The notes beneath the pieces were generated by a model. It was given only the letters and a program-made list of their open reading frames with translations. It did no database searches and was not told the origin of the DNA. From the IMG/VR virus record IMGVR_UViG_3300009103_000064, positions 1 through 42,576 of that record: a stretch of DNA of 42,576 nucleotides; one strand, 5' to 3'. Shown here piece by piece: positions 14,801 to 22,900 of this stretch. How positions within the stretch are numbered: position 1 is the first letter of the stretch; every line of letters starts with the position of its first letter. The position numbers and the translations under genes are program-made. Source of the stretch: a virus.

Positions 14801-15510
14801 AATTTAGTTTTAAGATCTTTTATATGATCCCCTACTTTAACAAAATCATCATCAATTACACTAAAAGTTTTTCCAATCCATGAAAAATCTGGAACTTCAT
14901 TAACTTTATTAACCCACTTGGGAAATGTAGGAATTTGACTTCTAACAGATTCAAGTTCTTCTTTTATAAATTGAAGATCATCTTCATAATATTTTGGTTC
15001 TGGTAAATTAGTAATTTCCTGTTGAATAAGATCAATTTTATCTTCAACACCATTTATCTGTTCATCATAATATTTTACCTCAGGTAAATTCTTAACAGAT
15101 TCCCTTACAAGATCAATTTGTTCACATATTGCTTCTACAGTTGGATCATAATCCTTTACTTCAGGAATACTCTCCTTAACATGTTCAATATGCTCAGAAA
15201 GTGCTTTCAGCTCATCATCATAATATTTTATTTCAGGAATATCAGGGATACTCTCGCGTAAATCATTTACCAGACGAATTAGTTCTGGCCATGGAGGAAC
15301 TATATCTTTAACTTCTACAAAACTATTTCCTTCAGCATCCTCAATAGTTTGAGTAGCTTCTTCTATTACTTCTTCTTCTTTTTCTGGTTCAACAAATTCT
15401 TCAACAGAAGGCAAATCCTCTGCGTCTTCTTCTGTTAAAAATTGATCAACCGATGGTAATTCATTAGAATCATCAAAATCATCTATTGACGGTAACTTGT
15501 CGTCAGGCAT
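11851..15510 (-). CDS. Fibre-like structural protein with coiled-coil stalk and beta-helix (1219 aa)
   Basis: A long multi-part protein. Residues 1-75 are acidic with three LPS[IV]xxF repeats (LPSIDDF, LPSVDQF, LPSVEEF). Residues 79-192 carry about four tandem 27-residue units built on [IL]PE[VIP]KYYD, and residues 200-395 are predicted coiled coil with another such unit. Residues 410-640 contain FLKDLDDVNIDGL and a series of VGIATT/GVTTLG beta repeats. From about 650 (NVLYVAKDGVDTNNG), repeated short strands suggest a right-handed beta-helix like pectate-lyase folds. Near 1015-1060 lie two GGxGYxxxPTVTI modules. The end (AGNFRIGEDLQINQETGTVSG then SLFSEMTPFILALS) resembles the C-termini of cyanophage fibres. 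A late promoter precedes it. Host contact or a structural spike is likely; the exact T4 counterpart is not identifiable. Confidence 0.9.
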   Translation of the reverse strand: MPDDKLPSIDDFDDSNELPSVDQFLTEEDAEDLPSVEEFVEPEKEEEVIEEATQTIEDAEGNSFVEVKDIVPPWPELIRLVNDLRESIPDIPEIKYYDDELKALSEHIEHVKESIPEVKDYDPTVEAICEQIDLVRESVKNLPEVKYYDEQINGVEDKIDLIQQEITNLPEPKYYEDDLQFIKEELESVRSQIPTFPKWVNKVNEVPDFSWIGKTFSVIDDDFVKVGDHIKDLKTKFDSDIDALSETLDTKDFENRVEIKELKKNLKEAKDKIYHEIKESAIRIWDHHTQFKDDDRKLKKQVLSKLNETKQNLEKQILEFNNNNHESNKTITNYFEGLKNEIDNLPQPKNYDDSIVELKRDLFTLTNKVEDRGINISELYKIVEQIKGEQQELKEVYNDRPLTPDPKLKQGKDPLTPTDQEFATLKDLAANYRLFVNRVEQQLYTIGGGGAGFLKDLDDVNIDGLEDGDTILWNASTQKWDVGDAGAGIGGTWASNSIGVHTTKNVGIATTARSDWALYVSTGNTHDNVAYFDGVVHIGGTTYSETVKNIESVGIITGMSDLDIRRNASILGVTTLGANSGVGTVHIGVGTTALLVDGDARVTGILTVGSASITIDGVNNTITVGDEDVVITNSAVTIGTGVTISATASGINSAPNVLYVAKDGVDTNNGTSIDNAFLTISAAVGAASSGTTVKVLSGKYAESNPISVPAFVSVVGDDQRTVEVSGLTTTSDIFHVRKGTKLANMTFKDHEAPAAAVAFPTDEIAENVGGGKWKGPYIQNCTSDTTTGTGCYIDGDQARLLKAMNIDAFTQYNQGGIGVAVTNGGFAQLVSLFTICCQEAVKVDKGGQADIANSNCSFGTYGLVARGVSDLQYTGFVTSSAAISQADVEVNVNTYAPEKTINNFIYDNNTGIATITTTAAHDFQVGMGVTLAGIGLTCEYGSKTYPYRRPHIFTVDSIPSTTKFVVNVGISTVEHYYAGAGATAGTAKIDVDRPYDGQMVYFDKLYKTVREITVSAGGTGYTSTPTVTIDAPAGPSGETASAYATVEDEAIKSITIISSGNQYEGTPTVTIGGPNVGINTATATASMDPIYYVINSSTPVTSGITTLTLASNLLNTVGVGSTAFFSQASRIVASSHTFEYVGAGNTITEATPKRGGVLNQKNEVYLEDGGKVLYTSTDQAGNFRIGEDLQINQETGTVSGRAFTKSLFSEMTPFILALS
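14935..15275 (-). repeat. Tandem ~27-residue coiled-coil repeats in fibre protein
   Basis: About four units of 75-81 bases encode [IL]PE[VIP]KYYD followed by a helical heptad segment (for example INGVEDKIDLIQQEI). On the plus strand the core appears as related blocks near 15225, 15148, 15070 and 14987, each containing TCATAATA or TCATAATC followed by a TTTTAC/TTC-rich stretch. A further diverged unit lies near 14460. Pro at the start of each unit suggests kinks between short trimeric helices. Confidence 0.75.
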
Positions 15511-15551
15511 CTTATTAGTAACTGAGGTACTTCGGGATTTCTCTCCCCAAG

Positions 15552-15989
15552 TTATTTATCCTCTTTAGGTACTCCAGTTTTTAAAAGTTTAGCAAGCTCT
15601 GAAGTGGATCCCACAAAAAGTGCATTATTAACGGTATTGGGTCCTTTAACTTTAGTTTCTTCTTCTACATCTTTCAATTTTTTCTGAAGATCCATCAATT
15701 TATCAGTAGCATCAGAAACACTCTTAATAAGTTGTCCTGCAACCTCATATGCTCTAGGCATCTCACTTTCTTGAGCAAGTTCAAGAATACCATTAATTGC
15801 TTCTTGTCCTTTTTCAATTATACTATAAAGATTACCTCTAGTATACTCATAATCTTTATCAATATCTGATTTAGTAAGCCTATCGGGTTTCTGTTCTGGT
15901 GTAATACCAACAGATTCTTTTACTTCTTCAACTACCTCAGCAGTAATATTAAAAGTATCATCAAGTTTATTATATTTTGTCATTTTCAT
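15552..15989 (-). CDS. 16: Terminase small subunit gp16
   Basis: DNA-recognition subunit that regulates and recruits gp17 at packaging initiation. From the ATG at 15989 the product has 145 residues, comparable to 164 in T4. It is helical: a central YEYTRGNLYSIIEKGQEAINGILELAQESEMPRAYEVAGQLIKSVSDATDKLMDLQKKLKD matches the conserved central coiled-coil region of gp16, followed by NNALFVGSTSELAKLL. The frame is open upstream to a TTG (16004) inside gp15, but ATG 15989, two bases after the gp15 stop, or ATG 15983 are more credible. Position directly after gp15 is the T4 order. The identification is good from pattern and context. Confidence 0.93.
   Translation of the reverse strand: MKMTKYNKLDDTFNITAEVVEEVKESVGITPEQKPDRLTKSDIDKDYEYTRGNLYSIIEKGQEAINGILELAQESEMPRAYEVAGQLIKSVSDATDKLMDLQKKLKDVEEETKVKGPNTVNNALFVGSTSELAKLLKTGVPKEDK
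15553..15560 (-). promoter_or_regulatory. Late promoter for fibre unit
   Basis: GATAAATA on the minus strand, one base from TATAAATA, overlaps the stop codon of gp16 and lies 43 bases before the 1219-residue fibre-like gene. GGGGAGAG follows in the leader but is too far from the ATG to be its ribosome-binding site. Confidence 0.5.
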
Positions 15990-15991
15990 AC

Positions 15992-17014
15992 TTACCCATT
16001 CCAAGTAGTGGTTCCATCAAATCCAAAGTCATCACCTTCCTCTACCAATAAACCATCAGCAGCAGTAATAGATTTGACAGATGTACCTCTTATATGAGCA
16101 AGTTTAGTAGTCCCATCTTGCCCTCTCTTGACAGTTAACTTATTACCATCAACAGCTTTAACATAAAGTTCTTCTCCACCAACATCAATATAAACACTAG
16201 TATCACCAGAAGATGCTGTAACATTACTTCCATCCTCAACCTCAAATGTAGTTTGAGTCTTGGTAATATCTGTTGTCAAAGTAGTCAAGACAGTTCCATC
16301 ATAATTTTGAATTGCCCTTGGAATAACAGAGTAAGTAAGATTACGTTGTGCGTTAGATGTATCTGTACCAGTAAGATAATTGATAGTAGACCTTGTAATA
16401 ACATCCTTGGAAGCATCGGAAACAGGACCGAATAGGTATGTTTTTGCAGTAAATCTTAAAGTATAAAGAAGAACTCTTCTCTTTTCAAAATCTCCTTCAT
16501 AATCATCTTGAAAGGTAATATTTTCTAAAATAATAGGAACATCTCTCTTTTCGTTTATTGAAGAAACTAAATTAACTGAAAGATTATAAGATGGTTGAAA
16601 ATAAGGTACTATTTGTTCTACAATTTGTAATGCATCATCATTTAACTTACACATAACAGCAAGTTCAAATTGCATGTTATAAGGAACAGGCATATACTGT
16701 TTCTTCTCATCAGGGGTGGTAGAATCAGGATTCTGAACCACAATTTGTTGAGTTGTTGTTACCTTTCTAGAAGGGTCATAAGTCAATCCTGTAAATTCAA
16801 AAGACATCCTTGGTAAAGACAAAGATGTTGCTTTATTTAAATCAGGAGATTGTTGAAGTCTTGCCAAAAACTTCTGAGTAGGACCATAAGCCAATGGTAC
16901 TCTTACAACACTATCATCATCACCACCAGTATGCTTAATACTGATACCATTAAACAGAGTACCAAACGCAATGATGGTCCTCCTCAATATTTCGTTATAA
17001 AAATATTCAAACAT
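15992..17014 (-). CDS. 15: Tail sheath terminator / completion protein gp15
   Basis: In T4, gp15 forms the hexameric cap on the sheath and tube and joins the tail to the head. The 340 residues compare with 272 in T4. The start MFEYFYNEILRRTIIAFGTLFNGI, then RVPLAYGPTQKFLAR and LPRMSFEFTGLTYDPSRK are characteristic, as are VPYNMQFELAVMCKLNDDALQIVEQI and FQPSYNLSV. The last 99 residues (242-340) are an added domain with YIDVGGEELYVKAVDGNKLTVKRGQDGT, a module also found in the giant baseplate proteins of this window. AAGGAC seven bases before the ATG is a good ribosome-binding site. The gene lies between gp14 and gp16, as in T4. Confidence 0.96.
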   Translation of the reverse strand: MFEYFYNEILRRTIIAFGTLFNGISIKHTGGDDDSVVRVPLAYGPTQKFLARLQQSPDLNKATSLSLPRMSFEFTGLTYDPSRKVTTTQQIVVQNPDSTTPDEKKQYMPVPYNMQFELAVMCKLNDDALQIVEQIVPYFQPSYNLSVNLVSSINEKRDVPIILENITFQDDYEGDFEKRRVLLYTLRFTAKTYLFGPVSDASKDVITRSTINYLTGTDTSNAQRNLTYSVIPRAIQNYDGTVLTTLTTDITKTQTTFEVEDGSNVTASSGDTSVYIDVGGEELYVKAVDGNKLTVKRGQDGTTKLAHIRGTSVKSITAADGLLVEEGDDFGFDGTTTWNG

Positions 17015-17038
17015 TGTTATAGTCCTTGTATCTTATAT

Positions 17039-18475
17039 TTAGGGAATACCGAATGGGTTTTGTTCACTGAAGTCTAAAATATCATCTGCAGCAGACTCTA
17101 TATTAACATTATCAGCAAATCCATCCTCTGGTGGATCTTCACTGAGAACCCGTAAAGCATGAACAGCACCAGTACTACTACCAGTTAGATATTCTCCAAT
17201 ACTAAACATTCCTGAAACATTTGCTACCTCTAAAACATTTGTGCCAGCATTCCAAGTTCTTACTCTTCCTGTTACACCACTTATAGAACCAGTAACAATT
17301 TCATTAAACTTATAATTACCACTATTATCGAGTGAAGGATCACCAATAGTAATCGTAGGACTTGATGTGTATCCAGCACCAGCATTAATAATATTAATTG
17401 CAGTAAGAGTACCTGCAGTACTTACCACTGCTTCTGCTGTTGCCGTTGTACCAACCCCTACAGGTCCTGCAATAGTAATTGTAGGTGCTGTAGTGTACCC
17501 AGAACCCTCTGAAGTTATAGTTACGATACCAATTGTCCCATCACCTATAAAGACCGTTCCAGCAGCACCTGAACCCCCTCCACCAGTAATCTGTAAAGTA
17601 GGTGCAAGGGTATATCCAGCACCTGGATTTGTTATCAAAACCTTCTGGACAGATTTTAAATTATCACTAATATTCAAATTACATACATTGATTCCAGAAA
17701 TCATTGAAGCTGTAAGAATACCTGTAACCTTACCACTAGGAGCAGAACTAACTCCAATGGTTGGAATAGCACTATATCCACCACCTCTATTGCTTAGGTT
17801 AATTAATCTAATAGAACCTTCAGTATTAAATCCAACTACAGCAGTAGCAGTAGCTCCAGTACCTACAAGTGTAAGAGTCTGAGAAGAACCAAGAACTGTA
17901 GAAAGACCTTCTTCAGATGTTCCATCCGCTTCATCACCCACTAATGTATCATCAATCTCAGAAACACCAGTATCAATAATTTCATCCTCATAACGGAAGA
18001 GTTCACATTTCAATTCATATACATATGTCTTTTGAAGTTGATAGAATGGCTTCTCATGTTCTACATACTTAATTTCAAATAAACGATCTCCCAATGGGAA
18101 ATAAATCAAATCACCCTCTTTAGGTCTAGTTGTTAATTTAACATTAGACTCATTTTTAAGTAAAGGTTGAATATAAGTTTCCCACCTCTCTCTTGAAATA
18201 ACAAGATTTATCTCATTTGTTTGTTCAATACCAAATTTTGAAAGAAGAGTGGGATTATCTCCATATCCATCAAAATTGTCTATATATGCTTCTAAAGGAT
18301 ATGAATCATCAAAGACAGACTGTACAACTTCTCTTAATACTGTTTTTTCATTAACATACTTACGAGGAAGATAGTGTACTTCGACACCATACATCCTCAA
18401 CTGTTCGTTGACAAGATCTTGAATAAGATTCTGTTCAGATGTAGCACCTTGTTGAAAAAACGGATTAAGTGCCAT
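17039..18475 (-). CDS. 14: Neck protein gp14 with repeat insertion
   Basis: Head-completion/neck protein that with gp13 closes the portal and provides the tail docking site. The 478 residues compare with 256 in T4. The N-terminal 175 residues are gp14-like: NPFFQQGATSEQNLIQDLV, EQLRMYGVEVHYLPRKYVNE, and KEGDLIYFPLGDRLFEIKYVEHEKPFYQLQKTYVYELKCELFRYEDE split over 130-175. After about residue 195 comes an insertion of roughly 190 residues with four GGxGYxxxPT[IL]x[IV] modules. The C-terminus (ESAADDILDFSEQNPFGIP) returns to the family pattern. It starts four bases after the gp13 stop, with AGGTTAAG upstream. The insertion should project from the neck surface. Confidence 0.94.
   Translation of the reverse strand: MALNPFFQQGATSEQNLIQDLVNEQLRMYGVEVHYLPRKYVNEKTVLREVVQSVFDDSYPLEAYIDNFDGYGDNPTLLSKFGIEQTNEINLVISRERWETYIQPLLKNESNVKLTTRPKEGDLIYFPLGDRLFEIKYVEHEKPFYQLQKTYVYELKCELFRYEDEIIDTGVSEIDDTLVGDEADGTSEEGLSTVLGSSQTLTLVGTGATATAVVGFNTEGSIRLINLSNRGGGYSAIPTIGVSSAPSGKVTGILTASMISGINVCNLNISDNLKSVQKVLITNPGAGYTLAPTLQITGGGGSGAAGTVFIGDGTIGIVTITSEGSGYTTAPTITIAGPVGVGTTATAEAVVSTAGTLTAINIINAGAGYTSSPTITIGDPSLDNSGNYKFNEIVTGSISGVTGRVRTWNAGTNVLEVANVSGMFSIGEYLTGSSTGAVHALRVLSEDPPEDGFADNVNIESAADDILDFSEQNPFGIP
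17335..17790 (-). repeat. Four GxGYxxxP modules inside gp14
   Basis: Four related protein repeats spaced about 45-60 residues apart: GGGYSAIPTIGV, GAGYTLAPTLQI, GSGYTTAPTITI and GAGYTSSPTITI. Each is followed by a Gly/Ala-rich turn (GGGGSGA, GPVGVGTTA). On the plus strand the matching bases are ACTATATCCACC, GGTATATCCAGC, AGTGTACCCAGA and TGTGTATCCAGC blocks. The same module occurs in four other proteins of the window. Confidence 0.85.
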
Positions 18476-18479
18476 AATC

Positions 18480-19334
18480 TTAACCTATCATATCTAATGG
18501 TGGTAATTCGTAAGTATTGGACATTTGCTCCCTAATCACTTCTAATTCTTTTTCAGCATCATCATAAATTTGTCGTCCATTTAATTCGATACCCCCAGGC
18601 AATTTAACTCCTTGGAATTTAAGTAAATTCTGTCCCCATTGCTTCTTAAGAAGGGCTGTGGTATACTTCTTTAAGAAAGAATCATTCCATACCCTCGCAT
18701 AATCACTTGGATTCATAAGCCTAAAACATTCAAGAACTATCCATTCATCTTTATTCACTGCTCCCCAATCAATATCAAGATATAATCTATCTTGTCTTTG
18801 ATTAAATCTAATTTGTTTATCAGTGGTTAATAAAAAATCAATATCAGACAAATATGTCTGTGTCATTGCATAACTTAAAAGTCCATTATATCCAAGATTA
18901 AAAGCAATATCATTTAAAAATAACTGATATTTGATACTAAACATATTGTTTGATATCGAATTGCTTCCACCAAAACGAAATATTTTTTCTACTCCAATTA
19001 TTGATGGTGGAACTTGTATATAATTACTATTTTCATACCAAGAAAAAGTAGTGTCTGTTCCTGCAATATTTGAAGATGCAGTCTCTGTTGTTATTCCTGT
19101 AGCATCTTTACCTGTTGCCATCGAGGCTTTGCCTCGCTTAATATCAGCATCAGTAAATTTATATTTTAAATAACACCGAACTACACCATCAAAATGTCTT
19201 TCTTGAAAGTATTGAATAGCATCATCTACAATATCTTCTACCTGTTCATCGGCGACATTAATTTCTAGTACAGGAGCACCTAACTGCCTCTTGCAGTAAC
19301 TTATAAATTCGGATCTACTTCCTGGTTGAGCCAT
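18480..19334 (-). CDS. 13: Neck protein gp13
   Basis: Head-completion protein that binds gp14 below the portal. The 284 residues compare with 309 in T4. The start SRSEFISYCKRQLGAPVLEINVADEQVEDIVDDAIQYFQERHFDGV (as a series of short conserved blocks over 5-52) is the clear gp13 signature, followed by YLKYKFTDADI. Middle blocks QLFLNDIAFNLGYNGLLSYAMTQTYLSDIDFLL and DRLYLDIDWG are also typical, and the C-terminus ends QMSNTYELPPLDMIG with a preceding KKQWGQNLLKFQGVKLPGG. GAGGT lies ten bases before the ATG. A weak late-like CTAAATAC (19353-19360) overlaps the stop of the previous gene. Confidence 0.96.
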   Translation of the reverse strand: MAQPGSRSEFISYCKRQLGAPVLEINVADEQVEDIVDDAIQYFQERHFDGVVRCYLKYKFTDADIKRGKASMATGKDATGITTETASSNIAGTDTTFSWYENSNYIQVPPSIIGVEKIFRFGGSNSISNNMFSIKYQLFLNDIAFNLGYNGLLSYAMTQTYLSDIDFLLTTDKQIRFNQRQDRLYLDIDWGAVNKDEWIVLECFRLMNPSDYARVWNDSFLKKYTTALLKKQWGQNLLKFQGVKLPGGIELNGRQIYDDAEKELEVIREQMSNTYELPPLDMIG

Positions 19335-19356
19335 TTATACAGTACCTCTAGTGTAT

Positions 19357-19761
19357 TTAGGGTGCGGAAGCAATTCCAGTATATACTAAAATGTTTCCAT
19401 TTACGATGTTATAGATTGTTGCTCCAGAACTTACTAAAACATTATAATCATATCTACCATTCGATAAATTGGAAGTATCAGTTGATCCCATAGATATTTG
19501 AAATATTCCACCACCAGCACTTGTAAAACCAACACTAAAGGTTCCTTGAGGAGTAGTTGTTGCACCAATACCAGCACCTTTCTGCATTTGAGCAGATCCT
19601 GTCCAAACTGAAGTAGTAGTTAATCCTTGAAAATCAAAAGCAACATCAGAAGTATCAACTACAGTAAAAGTAGTCTTAAAATCTGCACCAGTATACATTA
19701 CTAAATTAGCCGCATAAGCAACACCTGCGGATGGATCAAATGTTAAGGTTTTACTTGCCAT
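19357..19761 (-). CDS. Small beta-sandwich virion-type protein (134 aa)
   Basis: No named family recognised. The 134 residues have no Cys or membrane segment and show a beta-strand pattern: LTFDPSAGVAYAANLVMYTGADFKTTFTVVD, SVWTGSAQMQKGAG, GIFQISMGSTDTSNL and YDYNVLVSSGATIYNIVNGNILV (given as separate blocks). Such small proteins commonly occur in this position in T4-like cyanophages and look like fibre- or baseplate-associated beta sandwiches. An excellent AAGGAG lies eight bases before the ATG, predicting strong translation. The start overlaps the previous 74-residue gene by 11 bases. It occupies the place of T4 genes 11, 12 and wac, but no homology to them is visible. Confidence 0.85.
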   Translation of the reverse strand: MASKTLTFDPSAGVAYAANLVMYTGADFKTTFTVVDTSDVAFDFQGLTTTSVWTGSAQMQKGAGIGATTTPQGTFSVGFTSAGGGIFQISMGSTDTSNLSNGRYDYNVLVSSGATIYNIVNGNILVYTGIASAP

Positions 19762-19975
19762 TAACTAACTCCTTTAGTAGAGATTTTATTTCACCAATTT
19801 CACCTTTTAAACTAGCAAGATCTTCTTCCATAGATTCAACTTTTTCATGATTTGCTTTTTTTGCATCACGACCTGCAACGTAATGTTGATAATCTATAGA
19901 ATTCACATTAACTATTGATCCTGTTTTTGGATCTCTTGCAAGATCGTTATGTCCTTCGATGGTATAATGATCCAT
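19751..19975 (-). CDS. Small coiled-coil protein (74 aa)
   Basis: Unrecognised. The N-terminal half is polar (DHYTIEGHNDLARDPKTGSIVNVNSIDYQHYVAGRD, in two blocks) and the C-terminal half is a clear coiled coil: KVESMEEDLASLKGEIGEIKSLLKELV with Leu/Ile in heptad positions. It starts two bases after the stop of the 2545-residue protein and overlaps the next gene by 11 bases. The motif DPKTGSIVNVNSIDYQHY, a linear segment followed by a helical oligomeriser, suggests an adaptor or small scaffold for a neighbouring trimeric or hexameric structure; this is inference. Confidence 0.8.
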   Translation of the reverse strand: MDHYTIEGHNDLARDPKTGSIVNVNSIDYQHYVAGRDAKKANHEKVESMEEDLASLKGEIGEIKSLLKELVNGK

Positions 19976-19976
19976 A

Positions 19977-22900
19977 TTATGCTAATGCCATTACTCTCAA
20001 ATCTTTCACTCTAGGAACATAAACTTGAGTTGTAGATGTTAGTAAAAGTTTAATTCTATAATATCTAAATGATGGTAATTGATCAATAGTAAATGAATAC
20101 TCACTAAAGACTGCATCCTCACCAAAACCATATTGATTAGTTTTGGGAACAAGAATATCAGACTGTCCATTATTATCTTGTTTAGCAATTACTTGCCCTC
20201 TACTATTGAGATTACCATATCCAGGGAAAGGTGTATATATTGGATCAAATCCCATATCATTACCAATTGCATAGAATGCTCTTACATCTGCATTCTGATG
20301 AACATGAGCACTTAATAGTATCTTAATAGAAGTAGCAGCACTTTCTAACTGAATTTCTTTAGTTAGATAAGAACAAGCTGTTGGATCATCAAGAGCTGAT
20401 TTTACTCTATTATCAGTAGCATAGTTACTAACTACACTATTAACTCTATTATTAGTAAGAACAGTACTTACTCTTTGAGCATCAATTACTGGACTTACTT
20501 TAGTATTTGTAGTTCCTAAAGTTAATCTCAACTCCATAGATTTATTACCTTCAAGAAGATCAAGACTTTCATCTTCATTAACCTTAGAATAAATTGCTCT
20601 CGGAGTATCTAAGTAATTAACTTCACCTACAGTAACAGATTCAAATCCCTGATCAATATAAGGAATTTCATTACCACTGATACTTGGTGCGGATACGGTT
20701 CTTATTTCTGCACCTAATGAAGTTCCTTCAGTTGTTACATTTTGAACCATCGGAGTAACTACTTCAAAAGGCATATTTTGAGTTGCCTTTATATCATATC
20801 CACCAGCATTTTGAGATCTATTCAAATACAATTTAGGATATCCAGTATCATTACTTCTATCATCATTAACAGTACCAATTCCAGTCATATCCAGTTTGAT
20901 ATTATAAGAATCAAACGTAATAGATCCTGAAGTTGCTGTGGCAGTAGAAGTTGATAATCCATGAGTTTTATTAATTCTCTTCAAGCTCACACCACCAAGT
21001 TCATATTTGTAAACAGGTGTTCCTACAGAGTAGGTTACTTGACTATCACCTCTTGAAGAAATTGTAAGAACATTTCCAGTTACATTATTATATTCAATAA
21101 TTTCCTTTCCAAGTTTAACATAACCTCTATTGGTAGTTCCTACACCAACATTTTCAAAGTTTTCATAAGATGATCCATCATCTACTGTAAAGGAAGCTTC
21201 ATTACCAGGTTCTAAAGCAATACTAAGTTTTGAAGGTTTAATATCTGTTTGGACATCAGATATCTTCACAAGGTTATTAGTACCATACATTCCATGGTTA
21301 TGATGATTTACCTGTATATGCAATCCATCAGATTCCACATCAATTGAATCAATTTGTACATCTCCACCAGTACCATTTCTCCAATTTAATTCGGTTCTAA
21401 TTCCAGCACTACTAGTATAGAAGAGAGTCTTTGCAGAACCAACAACAAACTCACCTTGGACCTGATCCAAAATAAGTTCATTTGTCATGCCAATGCCAGC
21501 AACAGTAAATCTGGCATCTCTACCTACAGTTCCACTACCACCAGTAGAAAGTCCAATAGTAGTAATTCCCAAAACATCACCAACAGAATATCCACTTCCA
21601 CCAGAAGAAATAGTTGCAGCAGCTGCTACACCATTAGCAACATAAACATTAGCAGTTGCTCCTCTTCCATTGCCAGTAACAGTAACTAAATTAACACCAG
21701 AGAAAGTTAGATTTCCATCTAAAGGAGTGTATCCAATACCTGCATTAGAGATAGTTAGATTTCCAGTTACAGATCCAGCAGAACCTACAATATTTCCTGA
21801 TGCAAGAGTTCCTAACTGATCAAATCTATTACCTAATTCATAACTATCACCTACAGTAGTTCCCAAACCAACTCTTATTTTTCTAGATTTTAAAACTAAG
21901 GAATCTGGTAAAAGTGTTGGAATTTGATTATTTCCTTCAGTTAATTCTGGGTTATAGAAATCAACAGTTCCTGTAGTTTCAAATTCTGCTCTATAAAGAG
22001 TAAACTTCAAATCTTCCCATTGACTTGGCTCCCATGTAGAAGCATTTTGAGACTTAAAGAGAGATCCCAAATAAGGTTGATTAGAAATAAAGGTATCTGT
22101 AAGAATATCGTTCTCACCAATCCTTGAAATATAAACACTATATTTGGTGGAATTGGATGCTAGAGCTATAGCATATTCAGTGTTTCCACCTTCCAAATAA
22201 ACCGGTGCCTTAAATGATATAGTAGTAGCAACCGAACCATCTGCAGAAGTATTAACATCATTAGGATCTAATACAATTTCTGAGAAAGGTAAAACATGTT
22301 GAGTTGGGAATCCATTCTTCATAGATCTGATTTGGAATACCACGGGGATATCCATATCATCTTTTGTTCTAAAGAAGACATCGCATTTAGTTACAAACAC
22401 TCCACCTTCATCTTCAACAGCAAAGGATTGTGCTAAAGGATCATACCATCCTACAACTCTCTCATTTGCAGTTCGTCCAATAACTTGAGATCCTACAACT
22501 TCGGTTCCCAAAGTTCTATTAACATTTCTACTCTGGAATTCCTGCCTTTGCTCCACTCTTGCATTTCTTACAGAAATAATACTTTCTTGAACCGTTTCCA
22601 TGGTTCCAGATGCAGTAAATGTTTCATCTGTAAGAGTAGTTGCATTATCTGGATTATTATCAGGGTCATTAGTAAGACTCAGAACTTTTGTTCCTGTTTC
22701 AAATCTTGGGAAATTAAAGTTGTTAGGATTAGGAATAAAGAAAGATCCAGTACAATTTGCACCAATATCAGATACTAATTTTACTTCACCGATTGTTGCT
22801 CTTGCTCCACTTGATTCTCCTACAAGTAACATTCCTTCTTCAATCCAACCAAAATAAGCACCTTGAGGTTCATTAGATAAAGAGAATGTATCTACATTAA

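Noticed and set aside
15990-16004. TTG start for gp16 at 16004
   Set aside because: It would overlap gp15 by 13 bases and has no ribosome-binding site; ATG at 15989 or 15983 is more credible.
17030-17038. TATAAGATA before gp15 as a late promoter
   Set aside because: It contains an extra base relative to TATAAATA, so the core is broken; gp15 is probably read from upstream.
17367-17882. 171-residue plus-strand frame opposite gp14
   Set aside because: It is the antisense of the gp14 repeat insertion; Pro/Val/Ile-rich output mirrors GxGYxxxPTVTI codons and there is no promoter or ribosome-binding site.
19353-19360. CTAAATAC as a late promoter for gp13
   Set aside because: Two mismatches to TATAAATA including the last base; too weak to list among AT-rich sequence.
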